Shown: piece by piece, positions 43,688 through 56,301 of the stretch
Layout of the letters: every line of letters begins with the position of its first letter
How positions within the stretch are numbered: position 1 is the stretch's first letter
Assembly (NCBI RefSeq): GCF_026965555.1
Contig: NZ_CP114040.1
Coordinates: 10,638,001 to 10,702,000 of the forward strand
DNA: 64,000 nucleotides
Source: Nannocystis punicea
GTDB taxonomy: Bacteria > Myxococcota_A > Polyangia > Nannocystales > Nannocystaceae
Direction of reading: 5' to 3'
Notes under the pieces: generated by a model
Databases searched by the model: none
Told to the model about the DNA's origin: nothing
The model's input: the letters and a program-made list of their open reading frames with translations, nothing else
Translations under genes and position numbers: made by a program

Positions 43688-45508
43688 ATGTCCTGGGATC
43701 CGCCCGACCTCGTCCCCATCTTTCGTCGCTACGCCGCCCCCGGCGCGCCGATCCTGCAGATCTTCCTCGGCAAGCCGCACGCGCTGGCCTTCCTCGCCGA
43801 CGGCTCGCTGGTCGTCGGCGGCAGCCGCGAGCTCACCGTGCACGACCCGGCCGCGCCGACGCCCCCGCGCGCGACGTTCGACCTCGACGGCGGCGTCGAG
43901 TGGATGACCGCCCACCCCGACGGCGTGTCGGTCGTCGCCGCCGTCCGCAACTCCCGCGGCAGCGCGGTCGTCCGCGTCTGGCCCGCGGCGGGGAAGATCG
44001 TCCGCCTGTTCACCGCGCCCAGCTTCGGCTGGATGTTCATCGGCAACCTCTCGCCCGACGGCACCCAGCTGGTCTGGCGCCGCTACGGCGAGCCGCCGAC
44101 CCTGCACACCGTCGACGTCGAGACCGGCGCCGAGCTCCGCGAGCTCCCGCTCCCGCAGGCGACCATGAGGGCCGCCGCCCTCGCCGTCCGCCCCGACGGC
44201 GCCGTCTACATCAACGGCGAGGAGGGCGGGCACCTCGTCCACCCCGACGGCCGCGTCGAGGCCTGCACCCACTTCGACAGCTTCACCGCCCCCTTCTTCG
44301 TCGCCGGCGGCGGCGTCATGACGATCAACGGCAGGCGGTTCGGCCCCGTCGAGGGCAAGCTCGAGCAGTTCCCGGGGCTGAAGGACAGCGCCAACGGCGG
44401 CTCCATCAGCCACGACCGCCGCCACCTCACCTTCCACGCGGCGCGCTTCGTGCAGGTGTGGGACGTGCTCGCGCGCAGCGTGATCTTCAGCGCCGACCGG
44501 GCCGCCCTCGGCGGCGGGTGGCGCGGCCAGGCGGCGGCGGCCTCGGCGACCCACGTGGCGGCGATCGAACACCTCGAGGCGACCGTGGCGATCTGGCGCA
44601 TCGACCAGCCGGCCGAGCCGATCGCCAAGCTCGGCGGCTACGGCCAGGGCGCGGGCCGGCTGTCGTTCCACGGCGACTCGCTGACGGTGAAGGTGCTGCT
44701 GCCGCTCCACAAACAACACATGGTGACGGAGATCGACCTGCAGAGCGGCGCGGCGCAGTCGCTCAGGGTGGGCCAGATCCACGACTTCGTCCGCACGCGC
44801 GACGGTCAGCGCATCGTCGCCCTCCGCGAGGGGTATCATCAACCGATCGGCGTCCTCCACCTCGACGCCGCCGCCGCGGAGCTCGAGGAGATCGAGGTCA
44901 AGGCCAACGGGGGCGCGCTCGCGCTGGCGCCGAACGACGCGACCTGGGGCTTCCTCGGCTACCGGTACACGGACCGCGAGCCGAGCGTCCAGGCCCAGTG
45001 GCGCGCGTTCGGGGCGACGAAGTGGGCCAAGACGGTCAAGGGCCACAGCCACTGGTACGCCCTCGAGCTGTGCGACACCGCCGCGGCGGTGATGATCGGC
45101 CCCGACCTGTCGGTCTTCCCGCTCGGCAAGTCCAAGCCGCTCTTGACCACCAGCATCGCAGTCACCCCGCGCGCGCTGGCGCTGAGCCGCGACGGCGCTT
45201 ACGTCGGCCTCGCCTGCGACGAGGGCATCCGGCTCGTCCACGTCGCCTCCGGCGTCATCACCGAGCTGAAGTACGGCATCGGCCACGAGCCCCACTGGCC
45301 CAAGTGCATCTGCTTCGACGAGCGCGGCGTGTGGGTGTTCGTCGGCTTCCCGAACGGCGCGATCACCCAGCACCGCGTCGCCACCGGCGCCCTGGTCGCC
45401 GTCCTCCACGGCCACAACGACGACGTCCGCGCCCTCGCCTGGCACGACGGCAGCCTGTGGAGCAGCAGCGAGGACGGCACCATCCTCCGCTGGGGCGACC
45501 TCGGCTGA
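43688..45508 (+). CDS. WD40/beta-propeller protein, cytoplasmic
   Basis: 606 aa without signal peptide. Blades of about 40 residues can be traced, such as ALAFLADGSLVVGGSRELTVHD, VWDVLARSVIFSAD, VAIWRIDQPAEP, and a final canonical blade VLHGHNDDVRALAWHDGSLWSSSEDGTILRW. Propellers of this type are scaffolds; no enzymatic motif is seen. The start ATG at 43688 follows a 164-bp gap filled with two dispersed elements (43535-43544 exact; 43589-43610). Role unknown. Confidence 0.75.
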   Translation: MSWDPPDLVPIFRRYAAPGAPILQIFLGKPHALAFLADGSLVVGGSRELTVHDPAAPTPPRATFDLDGGVEWMTAHPDGVSVVAAVRNSRGSAVVRVWPAAGKIVRLFTAPSFGWMFIGNLSPDGTQLVWRRYGEPPTLHTVDVETGAELRELPLPQATMRAAALAVRPDGAVYINGEEGGHLVHPDGRVEACTHFDSFTAPFFVAGGGVMTINGRRFGPVEGKLEQFPGLKDSANGGSISHDRRHLTFHAARFVQVWDVLARSVIFSADRAALGGGWRGQAAAASATHVAAIEHLEATVAIWRIDQPAEPIAKLGGYGQGAGRLSFHGDSLTVKVLLPLHKQHMVTEIDLQSGAAQSLRVGQIHDFVRTRDGQRIVALREGYHQPIGVLHLDAAAAELEEIEVKANGGALALAPNDATWGFLGYRYTDREPSVQAQWRAFGATKWAKTVKGHSHWYALELCDTAAAVMIGPDLSVFPLGKSKPLLTTSIAVTPRALALSRDGAYVGLACDEGIRLVHVASGVITELKYGIGHEPHWPKCICFDERGVWVFVGFPNGAITQHRVATGALVAVLHGHNDDVRALAWHDGSLWSSSEDGTILRWGDLG

Positions 45509-45802
45509 GTCTTTACGGACATGTTCGATAGGACATGCCTGAATAGGCATGCTCTACAAGACATGTCCGAATCGCCACCTCCCTCGCCGCCCGCGAAGAC
45601 CCTCGCCCGCGCCGCCGGGACTTCGCCCGGGGTCGCGCGCTCGCGGACTCGTCCGCGCGGCCGCGGCCGGCGTCATGTTTCGCGCCGCGCCTGCGACCAG
45701 GCTCACACCGGCGCCCCGCCCCGCCGGCCCCGTGCGTGCGGCACGTCGCCGCATGCGGCGATCTGCGCCTGAACGCGCGCGAGTTTTGGGTACACCATCG
45801 CC
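45509..45802. repeat. Gap with a cluster of dispersed palindromes
   Basis: 294 bp. 45510-45570 holds four CATG elements: CGGACATGTTC, AGGACATGCCT, AGGCATGCTC and AAGACATGTCC; CATGCCT (45534-45540) and AGGCATG (45545-45551) pair as a small hairpin after the WD40 gene. The rest holds no gene; it should include the promoter of the GT87 gene. Confidence 0.55.
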
Positions 45803-47446
45803 ATGCCGTCCGGGACCGAATCGGTGTCGCGGCCGCGCCTCCTGGTGGGCGGGGTCATGCTGTTGCTCGTCGCGCCGATCGTCGTCCAGGGGTTCGTGCG
45901 CCTGCTGTCCTCCTGGACAGGTGAGCCCCACGCCGCCCTGCCGGTCACCCTCGCGAGCCTCCTCGCCGTCGCGCTCGCGTGGGCGGTCGCCCTCGTGCGC
46001 GGCGCGGTTCACCCGCTGGTGGCCTGGTGCGCCGCCGGGCTCGCCGGCGGCTTCTTGCTGCTCGACACCGGCGCGCCGCTGTCGTCGCTGGCGACCGCGG
46101 CGATCGTCGGCGGTCTGACTGCGGCCGGCCTCCCGCTCGCCGCCGCCCGCGCCCCGCTGCCGCGCGGGCGCGTCACCGCGGCGCTGTGGGGCCTGCTCGC
46201 GGTCGTCGCGCTGCTGCAGTTCGGGCGCATGAGCGTGTTCATGGCCGACCCGAGCCAGCGCTGGGGCGCCCTGGCCGAGGCCGAGTTCATGTCGCAGCAC
46301 TCGTGCCTCACCAGCTACGTCCACGGCGCCGAGCTGGCGCGCCGCGGCGACGCCAACATCTACGACGACCGCTACGGCTCCCACCCGGAGCATCCGGTCC
46401 CCGAGCTGCCGTCGGCGATCGACATCGGCCCGCTGACGATGGACACCTACGAGTACCCGCCGCAGTTCCTGCCGCTGCCGCGGCTGATGCTCGCGCTGTC
46501 CGACGAGTTCATGGCGATCCGCGCCCTGTGGTTCGCGCTGACGACCGCGGTGTTCATCGCCGTCAGCCTCGTGCTGGCCCGCTGGCTCGGCGGCGAGGCC
46601 GAGCGGCGCGCGCGGCTCCTGCTCGTCGCCATCGCCCTGTCGCCGCCGCTGCTGATCACCGCCTACTTCGGCAACTTCCAGCCGATGGCGATGGGCCTGT
46701 CGGCGCTGGCGATGTTGTGGATCGTCGAGGGTCACACGCGCCGCGGCGCGGCCCTGCTGGCGTTCACGATCAGCGCCAAGATCTTCCCCGGCATCCTCGG
46801 CGTGTGGCTGCTGGCCTCGCGCCGGTTCGCCGCCGCCGCCTGGACCGTGCTGTTCTCCGGCCTGTGGGCCGCGCTCGCCCTCCTCCTGTTCGGCACCCGC
46901 CCGTTCGACGACTTCCTCGGCTACCACCTGCCCCGCCTCGCCAGCGGCGAGACCTTCGCCTTCCTCAGCCTGCCGCTGCCGTCGATGTCCAACCTCGGCG
47001 TGTTCGGCCTGCCGTTCAAGGCCCGGCTGGCCGGCTGGGGCGGCAGCGAGGCCGACGCCTGGGCCCTCGCCCGCCAGCTCTCGTGGGTCTACACCCTCGT
47101 CCTGTTCGTCGTCGCCCTCGCGTCGGGCTGGCGCCGCGCCACGCCGACGACCAGCCACGGCCGCAGCGTCCTGCTCGGCGAGTGGTTCGGCCTGCTCGCG
47201 CTCGGCGCCATGCGCAGCCCGTTCGCCCCGCCCGAGGCGCTGATCCCCGTGGTCTGGGCCCTCGGCTTCCGGGCCGCCGCCGCCGAGCGCCGCCGCGAGG
47301 TCGTCATGGTCGTCGTGGCCTGGGTCGCCATCATGATCGTGATCCCGGTGCCGTCGCAGCCCGCCGCCGTGTTCGCCCTCGCCGTCCAGGCCGTCGTCTA
47401 CGCCACCGCCCTGTGGCTGGCCCTCGGCGGCCGCGGGAGGACATGA
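45803..47446 (+). CDS. GT87-like polyprenyl-phosphate-dependent mannosyltransferase (integral membrane)
   Basis: 547 aa with about ten to twelve hydrophobic helices separated by short loops. The first large loop (MADPSQRWGALAEAEFMSQH... GDANIYDDRYGSHPEHPV... YEYPPQFLPLPRL) and later ISAKIFPGILGVWLLASRRF match the GT87/DUF2029 family, whose members such as mycobacterial PimE transfer mannose from polyprenyl phosphate outside the membrane. Acceptor unknown here. No other glycan genes are adjacent. The gene ends in convergence with the PAS kinase, with a repeat hairpin between the stops. Confidence 0.85.
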   Translation: MPSGTESVSRPRLLVGGVMLLLVAPIVVQGFVRLLSSWTGEPHAALPVTLASLLAVALAWAVALVRGAVHPLVAWCAAGLAGGFLLLDTGAPLSSLATAAIVGGLTAAGLPLAAARAPLPRGRVTAALWGLLAVVALLQFGRMSVFMADPSQRWGALAEAEFMSQHSCLTSYVHGAELARRGDANIYDDRYGSHPEHPVPELPSAIDIGPLTMDTYEYPPQFLPLPRLMLALSDEFMAIRALWFALTTAVFIAVSLVLARWLGGEAERRARLLLVAIALSPPLLITAYFGNFQPMAMGLSALAMLWIVEGHTRRGAALLAFTISAKIFPGILGVWLLASRRFAAAAWTVLFSGLWAALALLLFGTRPFDDFLGYHLPRLASGETFAFLSLPLPSMSNLGVFGLPFKARLAGWGGSEADAWALARQLSWVYTLVLFVVALASGWRRATPTTSHGRSVLLGEWFGLLALGAMRSPFAPPEALIPVVWALGFRAAAAERRREVVMVVVAWVAIMIVIPVPSQPAAVFALAVQAVVYATALWLALGGRGRT

Positions 47447-47507
47447 ACAATCGGGCATGTTCCATCGGGCATGCCCATCCGGACATGCTCTCTAGAGCAT
47501 GTCCTCA
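47444..47507. terminator. Repeat-derived hairpin between convergent genes
   Basis: Five CATG elements fill the 58-bp gap. Arms GGACATGCTCT (47481-47491) and AGAGCATGTCC (47494-47504) pair perfectly with two bases between, and GGGCATGCCC is a perfect 10-bp palindrome just before it. The stop codon of the converging kinase gene (47505-47507) directly abuts the hairpin. Confidence 0.55.
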
Positions 47508-50219
47508 AGACGCGGCCGCCGCCCCGGCGCGGGCGATCGGCAGGCTGAAGCGGAAGGCCGTCTCGTGGCCGCCGCTCTCGGCCCAGATCTTGCCGCCCTG
47601 GGCCTCGACCAGGCCGCGGGCGATGTACAGCCCGAGGCCGAGCCCCTCGGCGCGGCCCTCGACGTGGGCGCGGTAGAAGCGGGTGAACAGCCGCGCGACC
47701 TGCTCCGGCGTCAGCCCCGGCCCGCGGTTCTTCGTCGACACCACCACCGTCCCGCCCGCGACCTCGGCCGTCACCATCACCTCGGCCTCGGGGTCGCCGT
47801 ACTTGAGCGCGTTCGCCAGCAGGTTCTCCATCACCTGCTCGACGCGCCCGGCGTCGGCCAGCACCGGCGGCAACGAGCGCGGCACGTGCACGCGGATCCG
47901 CCGGTCCGCGTCGGCGCAGGTGCGGGCCGCGACCTCGACCAGGAGGTCGTGCAGGTCGACCGGCGCGCGGGTCAGCGTCAGCCGGCGAGCGTCGATCCGC
48001 GACGCGTCGTAGAGGTCGCGGATCATCCGGCCCAGGCGGTCGATGGCCCCGCGGATCCGCGCCAGCGCCCGCGCCGCGGTCGTGTCCGGCTCGACCGCCG
48101 CCGTGCGCGCCAGCGCCTGCGTCGACATCGAGATCACGTTGAGCGGCTGCCGCAGGTCGTGGGCCACGATCGCCGTCCACTCCTCGCGCAGCCGCTCCAT
48201 CTCCTTGAGCACCGAGATGTCCCGAAGGACAGACACCGCCCCGACCCGCCGGCCGCCCGCGTCGGCCAGCGGCGACGCGCTGACCAGCACCGGCACCCGC
48301 CCGCAGTGGGCGTCGTGGGCCACCAGCTCGCGCCCGCTGCAGGTCTCGCCGAGCCGGAGCGCGCGCATCAGCGGCAGCTCGGTCCACGCGACCGCGGCCC
48401 CGTCGGACGCGCGTAGGTCGAACCCGGGCGCGCCGTCGGCGGAGGCGATGAAGCGGCGCGCGGCCTTGTTGTGCGACAGCTGGCCGTCGGCGTCGACCAG
48501 CAGCACCGCCTCGGGCATGCCGTCGAGCACGCCCTGCAGCCACGCCTTGGCCAGCGCCTCCTCGCGGTAGAGGCGGGCCAGGGCGGTCTCGGCGGCCTTG
48601 CGGGCCCGCATGTCGCGGACGAACACCTGCCAGCGGCCGCCGCGGATGGTGGCGCTGGCCTCGACGGGGATCCGCACGCCCTCGGCGTCGACGAGCTCCC
48701 AGTCGCCGACCTGGACCGCGCCGCCGAGCAGGGCGTCGCGCTCGGCCACCAGGCGGGTCGCGTCCTCGGCCGGCACGAAGTCGAGGATCGACCGGCCGAC
48801 GACCTCCGCGCAGGCGCGCCCGAGCAGCCGACAGCCGGCCGCGTTGACCTCCTCGATCACGCCCGACGAATCGGCGACGAAGATCCCGTCGGACGCGTGC
48901 TCGAACAGGTCGGAGTAGCGCCGCTCGGCGGCCTTGCGCTCGCGCTGGTCGCGGATGATCGCCGCCATCCCCACGGTCCGCCCGCCCGCGTCGCGCACGA
49001 TCGCCACCGACAGCACCACCTCGATCCGCGTGCCGTCCTTGGCCACGCGCACGGTCTCGTACGCCGGCACGCGCTCGCCGCGGCGCAGGCTCTCGATCAG
49101 CAGCGGCAGCTCTGCGCGCCGGTCCTCCGGCACGATCGCCAGCACCGAGCGACCGACGATCTCCTCGCGCCGCCAGCCGAACAGCCGCTCCGCCGCCGGG
49201 TTCCAGCCGATCACCGTGCCCTCGAGCGTGCGCACCAGGATCGCGTCGTCGGCCTGGTCGACGACGTCCCGCCACAGCCGCAGCTCGTCGGTGACCACCG
49301 CGCGCGCCTCGTCGACGCGGTTGAGCGAGGCCGCGGTGAGCAGCGTCAGGCCGACGGCGATCGTGGCGCTGGCGGTGGCCAGGAGCGCGTGCGACAGCGA
49401 CAGGCCGGGGCTGTCGCCGCGGGTCGCCGCCAGGACGACGAACCCCAGCAGCGCCGGCCCGACCAGCGCCGGCCCGAGCAACCGCCGCGCCATCGACCCG
49501 CCCATCCGCGTCGAGGTGACGATCGCCACCACCCCGCGCTCCGGCCGCGCCAGCAGGACGCTCGCCGCGAGCAGCGCCAGGCCGAGCGCCGTCGGCAGCG
49601 ACATCCCGCGCAGCGACAGCGGCGAGAACTGGAACAAGATCTCCGCCTCGTACGCGTGCCCGGTGAGCACCGCCGTCACCACCACCGCCGCCACCAGTAC
49701 GGGCGCCTCCGCCGGCCGGCTGCAGCGCCGCCACGCCGCGTCGAACAGCAACAGGCTGCCCCCCAGCAGCGTCAGGCACAGCGCAGTCGTCGCCGCCGAG
49801 CGGTAAGGCAGCGGTTGTGGCGTCGGCGAGTCCCAGCGCGAGAACACGCTGTCGAGGCGCAGGTCGACCCCGGTGACGTCGTAGCCCAGGGTCGCCCCGG
49901 CCACTGCGAACACCACGAACCCGCACAGCTGACCGGCGGCCCGGCGGCGCGGCGCCAGCACGCGCGGGGTCAGCAGGAGCACCCCGGCCGCCAGGAGGAT
50001 CAGGCTGACCGCGGAGTTCGGGGTCATGACGGGCCGCCCGGGGATGAACGCCTGCAGCACCGCGCTGCCGCTGGCCCAGCCGAGCAGACCGAGCACCCCG
50101 AGCACCGCCGCCGCCGACGCCAGGCCGCGCGCGAGCCGCCGCGAGCCGGCGGCAAGCCCAGGCTGGGATGCTGCTCGCACGCTGCGCACGCTCATCCTCC
50201 CGCCCGCGAAGCATGACAC
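47505..50219 (-). CDS. Multi-PAS membrane sensor histidine kinase
   Basis: 904 aa. N-terminal seven or eight membrane spans (about 30-285) of MASE-type appearance. Two PAS domains (about 300-425, with GWNPAAERLFGW; and about 430-545, with HASDGIFVADSSGVIEEVN), a third PAS-like region (565-665), then HisKA with His687 (VAHDLRQPLNVIS) and a complete HATPase ending FRFSLPIARAG. The first ATG at 50219 lacks a ribosome site; Met9 at 50195 is preceded directly by GGGAGG, too close to be ideal, so either could be used. No response regulator neighbour. Signal probably a small molecule or redox state. Confidence 0.87.
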   Translation of the reverse strand: MSCFAGGRMSVRSVRAASQPGLAAGSRRLARGLASAAAVLGVLGLLGWASGSAVLQAFIPGRPVMTPNSAVSLILLAAGVLLLTPRVLAPRRRAAGQLCGFVVFAVAGATLGYDVTGVDLRLDSVFSRWDSPTPQPLPYRSAATTALCLTLLGGSLLLFDAAWRRCSRPAEAPVLVAAVVVTAVLTGHAYEAEILFQFSPLSLRGMSLPTALGLALLAASVLLARPERGVVAIVTSTRMGGSMARRLLGPALVGPALLGFVVLAATRGDSPGLSLSHALLATASATIAVGLTLLTAASLNRVDEARAVVTDELRLWRDVVDQADDAILVRTLEGTVIGWNPAAERLFGWRREEIVGRSVLAIVPEDRRAELPLLIESLRRGERVPAYETVRVAKDGTRIEVVLSVAIVRDAGGRTVGMAAIIRDQRERKAAERRYSDLFEHASDGIFVADSSGVIEEVNAAGCRLLGRACAEVVGRSILDFVPAEDATRLVAERDALLGGAVQVGDWELVDAEGVRIPVEASATIRGGRWQVFVRDMRARKAAETALARLYREEALAKAWLQGVLDGMPEAVLLVDADGQLSHNKAARRFIASADGAPGFDLRASDGAAVAWTELPLMRALRLGETCSGRELVAHDAHCGRVPVLVSASPLADAGGRRVGAVSVLRDISVLKEMERLREEWTAIVAHDLRQPLNVISMSTQALARTAAVEPDTTAARALARIRGAIDRLGRMIRDLYDASRIDARRLTLTRAPVDLHDLLVEVAARTCADADRRIRVHVPRSLPPVLADAGRVEQVMENLLANALKYGDPEAEVMVTAEVAGGTVVVSTKNRGPGLTPEQVARLFTRFYRAHVEGRAEGLGLGLYIARGLVEAQGGKIWAESGGHETAFRFSLPIARAGAAAAS

Positions 50220-50286
50220 GCGGCCCCGACGCCGCCGGACGCCCGGCCCCCTCCCCGCCCGCCGCGCCGCCCGCCGCGTCCGGCTG

Positions 50287-50412
50287 AAATGTCCTATCAG
50301 ACATGTCCTTCAAGGCATTTAAAATGAATCACGATGCCCTTTTGGTCATGCCTTAAGAAACATGTCCGATGCAACATGCTCTCTCCGACATGCCCTCGAG
50401 GACATCTTTATC
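50287..50412. repeat. Large cluster of dispersed palindromic elements
   Basis: Between the start of the PAS kinase and the end of the Ser/Thr kinase gene, at least six CATG elements (AGACATGTCCTTCAAGGCAT, GGTCATGCC, AACATGTCC, AACATGCTC, GACATGCCC, GGACATC) lie within 126 bp. Several can pair with each other, for instance GATGTCC-type arms around CTCGAG at 50390-50406. Possible terminator of the Ser/Thr kinase gene. Confidence 0.65.
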
Positions 50413-50429
50413 TTTTAGAAATTCTCGCG

Positions 50430-53336
<2,907 letters not shown>

Positions 53337-53483
53337 CCTGGCAGCTTCAGCCTACCGAGCCGCTCCCGCGGCGGGAACGCGGGCGCATCACTGTCCCGCA
53401 ATTTGGCGACACTCGCCGCGCAGGTGCGTACTCGGGTGCTCGCCGAGCCCCGCGCGCGTTCGAGCGATGCGCCCGCGCCGCCG

Positions 53484-55592
53484 TCACTCCGGGTCGCACG
53501 GTCCGTCGCAGAAGTTCTCGATCTGCCCACCTGGCCGGAGGAACATGTCGATCTGCTCGCGGATCTTCGGGTTGCGCCGCACCATCTCGTGGACGTTGTA
53601 CTCGTCGGCCGGCTCCGGCGGGATCTTCGCCTCGACGCCCGGCAGCTCGGGCACGTGGAAGTCGACGTTGACCGCGGCCGAGCCCGCTGACGGCGCGGGT
53701 GTGGTCTGCAGGCCGTAGACCGGCTGGGCCGGCGGGTCGAGCAGATCGATCCCGGTCGCGCGCAGGAGGAGCTGGCTGGCGAGGTTGTTGACCGAGTGGT
53801 CGCCGACCCCGTACGAGAACAGGATCTTGCGCTCGGGGCTGTCGTCGTACGGCTGCTGCAGCACGCGCGGCGCGTAGGTCAGCGGGTCGACGCGGTCCCA
53901 GGTGTGCTGCGACATGGCGATGAACTTCTGGATCGCCAGCGGCTCGTCGCCGATCACCACCTTGACGATGTCGAACAGCATCGAGAACGAGCCCGAGCGC
54001 GTCATCATCAGCGAGTAGGGCCCGCCGCCGACGTCGAGCACCGCCTTCTCGACCACCGGCGACAGCGCCATGAAGGTCAGGCCGAAGATCGAGCCCTGCG
54101 AGATGCCGTACCAGTAGACCTCGTCGGGCGCGTAGAGCAGCTGGTCGAACGCCTTCAGCTCGGCGCTGTCGGCCAGCGTCGTCTGGATCGCGTACGACAG
54201 CGCCAGCTGGTTGGCGAAGCCCTGGTGGAGCCGGTCGGTGAACAGGAACACGTTCGACGGGTCGTCGAAGATCGACTCGACCACCGCGCTCTGGTCCTCG
54301 AGCGCCATCCCGGCCCACTCCGTGGCGACCATGATGAACTTGCGCTCGGTCGAGAACGCCCGCATCGCGCTCCAGTTGATCTCCTCGCGCTCGCCGAAGA
54401 ACCCGTGGCCGTACTGGATGATGCGGGCCGGCTCGAAGTCGGCCTCGAGCGGCCACACCGACTTCGGCACCTGCAGCGTGAACGGCACCCAGATCGTCCC
54501 GTTGGCCGCCGGCTTGCCATCGGGCCCGCGGTGGATCCGCGCCATCGGCTCGTCGGCCTCGAGGTACAGCGGCACCTCGAACTTGCCCTCGACCCGCAGC
54601 GCGAACTCCTCGCTGTAATCGGGGATCACGTTGTCGAACTCGACCGCCGGCCCGCTCTGGCCCAGAGTCGCGATCACGTCCTCGCGGATCGCCACCAGGT
54701 CGTCGGTGTTGCGCGCCTCCGAGGCCGTCGTGAAGTCCCACGCCAGCTGCAGCCCCGCGCGCGCCACCCCGGCCTGCTCGAGCACCGGGAAGATCTGCTC
54801 CTCGTAGCGCTGCGCCAGCGGCTCCAGCACCGGGTGGCCCGCGACGTCGCCCTGCAGGACGTGCGCGAAGCCCAGCGGCGGCGCCACGGCCGTCCCATCG
54901 GCCGCCACCAGCCCCTGGAACGCCACCACGTAGCGCGCGCTGTCCTTCAATCGCACGAACGGCCGCACGATCAGCGCCTGCCGCGTCGGGTCGTCCGTCA
55001 TCGCGTCGAGCTCGACCCAGTGCGGCACCAGCTCGCCGGTCTCGGCCTCGATGAGCAGCGTCGGGCTGGTCGCCGCCAGCGTCGCGTCCCCGCCGTCGGT
55101 ATGAAAGGTCAGGTTCGCGGTGTCGATGCCCTCCGGGAACAGCGCCAGGATCGGCATGTGGTGCGAGAAGCCGTCGGCCGCGTGCGACGCCAGGTTGTCG
55201 ACCGGCGCGCCCATCATGGTCTTGGGGACAGCCGGCTCCGTCAGCGCCACCCGCACCCCGTTCGGCAGCGCCGCGTCCTCGACCAGGAAGAAGTCCGACG
55301 GGTACGGCAGCATGCAGTCGGCCGCGTACGCGATCGGGTTGCAGCCCTCCGGCACCTCCGCCGGCGGCAGCGGCTCCCCGGTCGTCGGCTCCCCGGTCGT
55401 CGTGGTCGCGTCGGTCGTCGCCTCCGACGTCGTCGGCGTCCCCTCGGTCGTCGGCGCCTCGGTCGTCGTCGGGTTGCTCGTCGAGGTGGTGTCGTCGGTC
55501 GTCGCCGGCCCGGCATCGCCGCAGGCCAGCACCATCAGCGCCGCCAGCGACGCGAGACACGAACAGGAGAAAGGCAGCCGCGAAGGATTCAT
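53484..55592 (-). CDS. Large lipase/esterase-like lipoprotein
   Basis: 702 aa from ATG 55592. Lipobox VLAC near residue 24, then a Thr-rich linker (about 30-75: TTSTSNPTTTEAPTTEG...). The body resembles bacterial lipases with an N-terminal beta domain (LPYPSDFFLVEDAALPNGVR) followed by an alpha/beta hydrolase: IIQYGHGFFGEREE supplies the oxyanion region and S498 in YGISQGSIFG is the nucleophile in a GxSxG elbow. Asp/His partners cannot be fixed. Likely a secreted, membrane-anchored esterase. The frame is open further upstream to 55694 but the lipoprotein signal fixes the start. Confidence 0.8.
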   Translation of the reverse strand: MNPSRLPFSCSCLASLAALMVLACGDAGPATTDDTTSTSNPTTTEAPTTEGTPTTSEATTDATTTTGEPTTGEPLPPAEVPEGCNPIAYAADCMLPYPSDFFLVEDAALPNGVRVALTEPAVPKTMMGAPVDNLASHAADGFSHHMPILALFPEGIDTANLTFHTDGGDATLAATSPTLLIEAETGELVPHWVELDAMTDDPTRQALIVRPFVRLKDSARYVVAFQGLVAADGTAVAPPLGFAHVLQGDVAGHPVLEPLAQRYEEQIFPVLEQAGVARAGLQLAWDFTTASEARNTDDLVAIREDVIATLGQSGPAVEFDNVIPDYSEEFALRVEGKFEVPLYLEADEPMARIHRGPDGKPAANGTIWVPFTLQVPKSVWPLEADFEPARIIQYGHGFFGEREEINWSAMRAFSTERKFIMVATEWAGMALEDQSAVVESIFDDPSNVFLFTDRLHQGFANQLALSYAIQTTLADSAELKAFDQLLYAPDEVYWYGISQGSIFGLTFMALSPVVEKAVLDVGGGPYSLMMTRSGSFSMLFDIVKVVIGDEPLAIQKFIAMSQHTWDRVDPLTYAPRVLQQPYDDSPERKILFSYGVGDHSVNNLASQLLLRATGIDLLDPPAQPVYGLQTTPAPSAGSAAVNVDFHVPELPGVEAKIPPEPADEYNVHEMVRRNPKIREQIDMFLRPGGQIENFCDGPCDPE

Positions 55593-55756
55593 GATCGAGC
55601 GATCATAGGCGCCGCGGGCCCGCGTGGGAGCGCCGCGGGGCCGCGTCGACGCAACGCCGCTCGCGGGCCCGCTCACCCTCGCCAGCCCCCGCACGTCCCC
55701 CGGAGGGCGCTTTCGCCCTCACGCGCGCAGGCCCGCGAACGCCGGCCGGAGCCGCC

Positions 55757-56194
55757 TCACGGCCGCCCGGACGGCAGCGCCCGGCGCACCAGCGCCACGT
55801 ACAGCAGCAGCCCGACCGGCCCGAGCATCAGCGTGGCCACCTGGCACGGCACCACCTGCCAGCGCGGGCAACCGCGCGACGCCGCGTCGCGACCGATCCA
55901 CGCCCCGATCCACAGGTCGAACGCCAGGTAATGCACCCACCCCGCCAGCATGAACCACGGCTTCTGGAACTGGCGCAGCACCCCCTCGAGCGAATTGAAG
56001 TCGCGGAACGCGTCGAGCTCGAGGTGCGGCACCAGGACCGCGATGTAGACCGCCGCCAGCAGCAGCGAGAACAGCCCGCTGTAGACCAGCCGCTGCGTCA
56101 CGCGGGCGCGAGGCGCCAGCCACAGCAGCACCCAGCCGGCCAGCGCCGCGGTATTGAGGATTGTGAACAGTCGATGCGGATCCACCGGCCGCAT
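55757..56194 (-). CDS. ABA4-like small membrane protein
   Basis: 145 aa, four membrane spans (about 10-28, 38-55, 80-102, 118-138). HYLAFDLWIGAWIGRDAA is the hallmark of the ABA4-like family (PF14108), membrane proteins related to plant ABA DEFICIENT 4, which is needed for neoxanthin formation. It occurs in carotenoid-making bacteria, which fits the lycopene-cyclase-like and Rieske genes 28 kb away. Biochemical role in bacteria unproven. It is read towards the lipase-like gene, 164 bp away. Confidence 0.8.
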   Translation of the reverse strand: MRPVDPHRLFTILNTAALAGWVLLWLAPRARVTQRLVYSGLFSLLLAAVYIAVLVPHLELDAFRDFNSLEGVLRQFQKPWFMLAGWVHYLAFDLWIGAWIGRDAASRGCPRWQVVPCQVATLMLGPVGLLLYVALVRRALPSGRP

Positions 56195-56301
56195 CCTTTC
56201 ACAAGTCCGCCGCGCCGCGCACCCCCGATTCGCTCACGCTCGTCTTGCAGCGACCGCGGCGAACCGCCGCCGGCTCGTCGGCCGGGCGTATGCTCCCGCA
56301 C

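Noticed and set aside
50287..50412. CRISPR-like or phage attachment site
   Set aside because: Elements are short palindromes at irregular spacing, found all over the window; no integrase or tRNA is adjacent.
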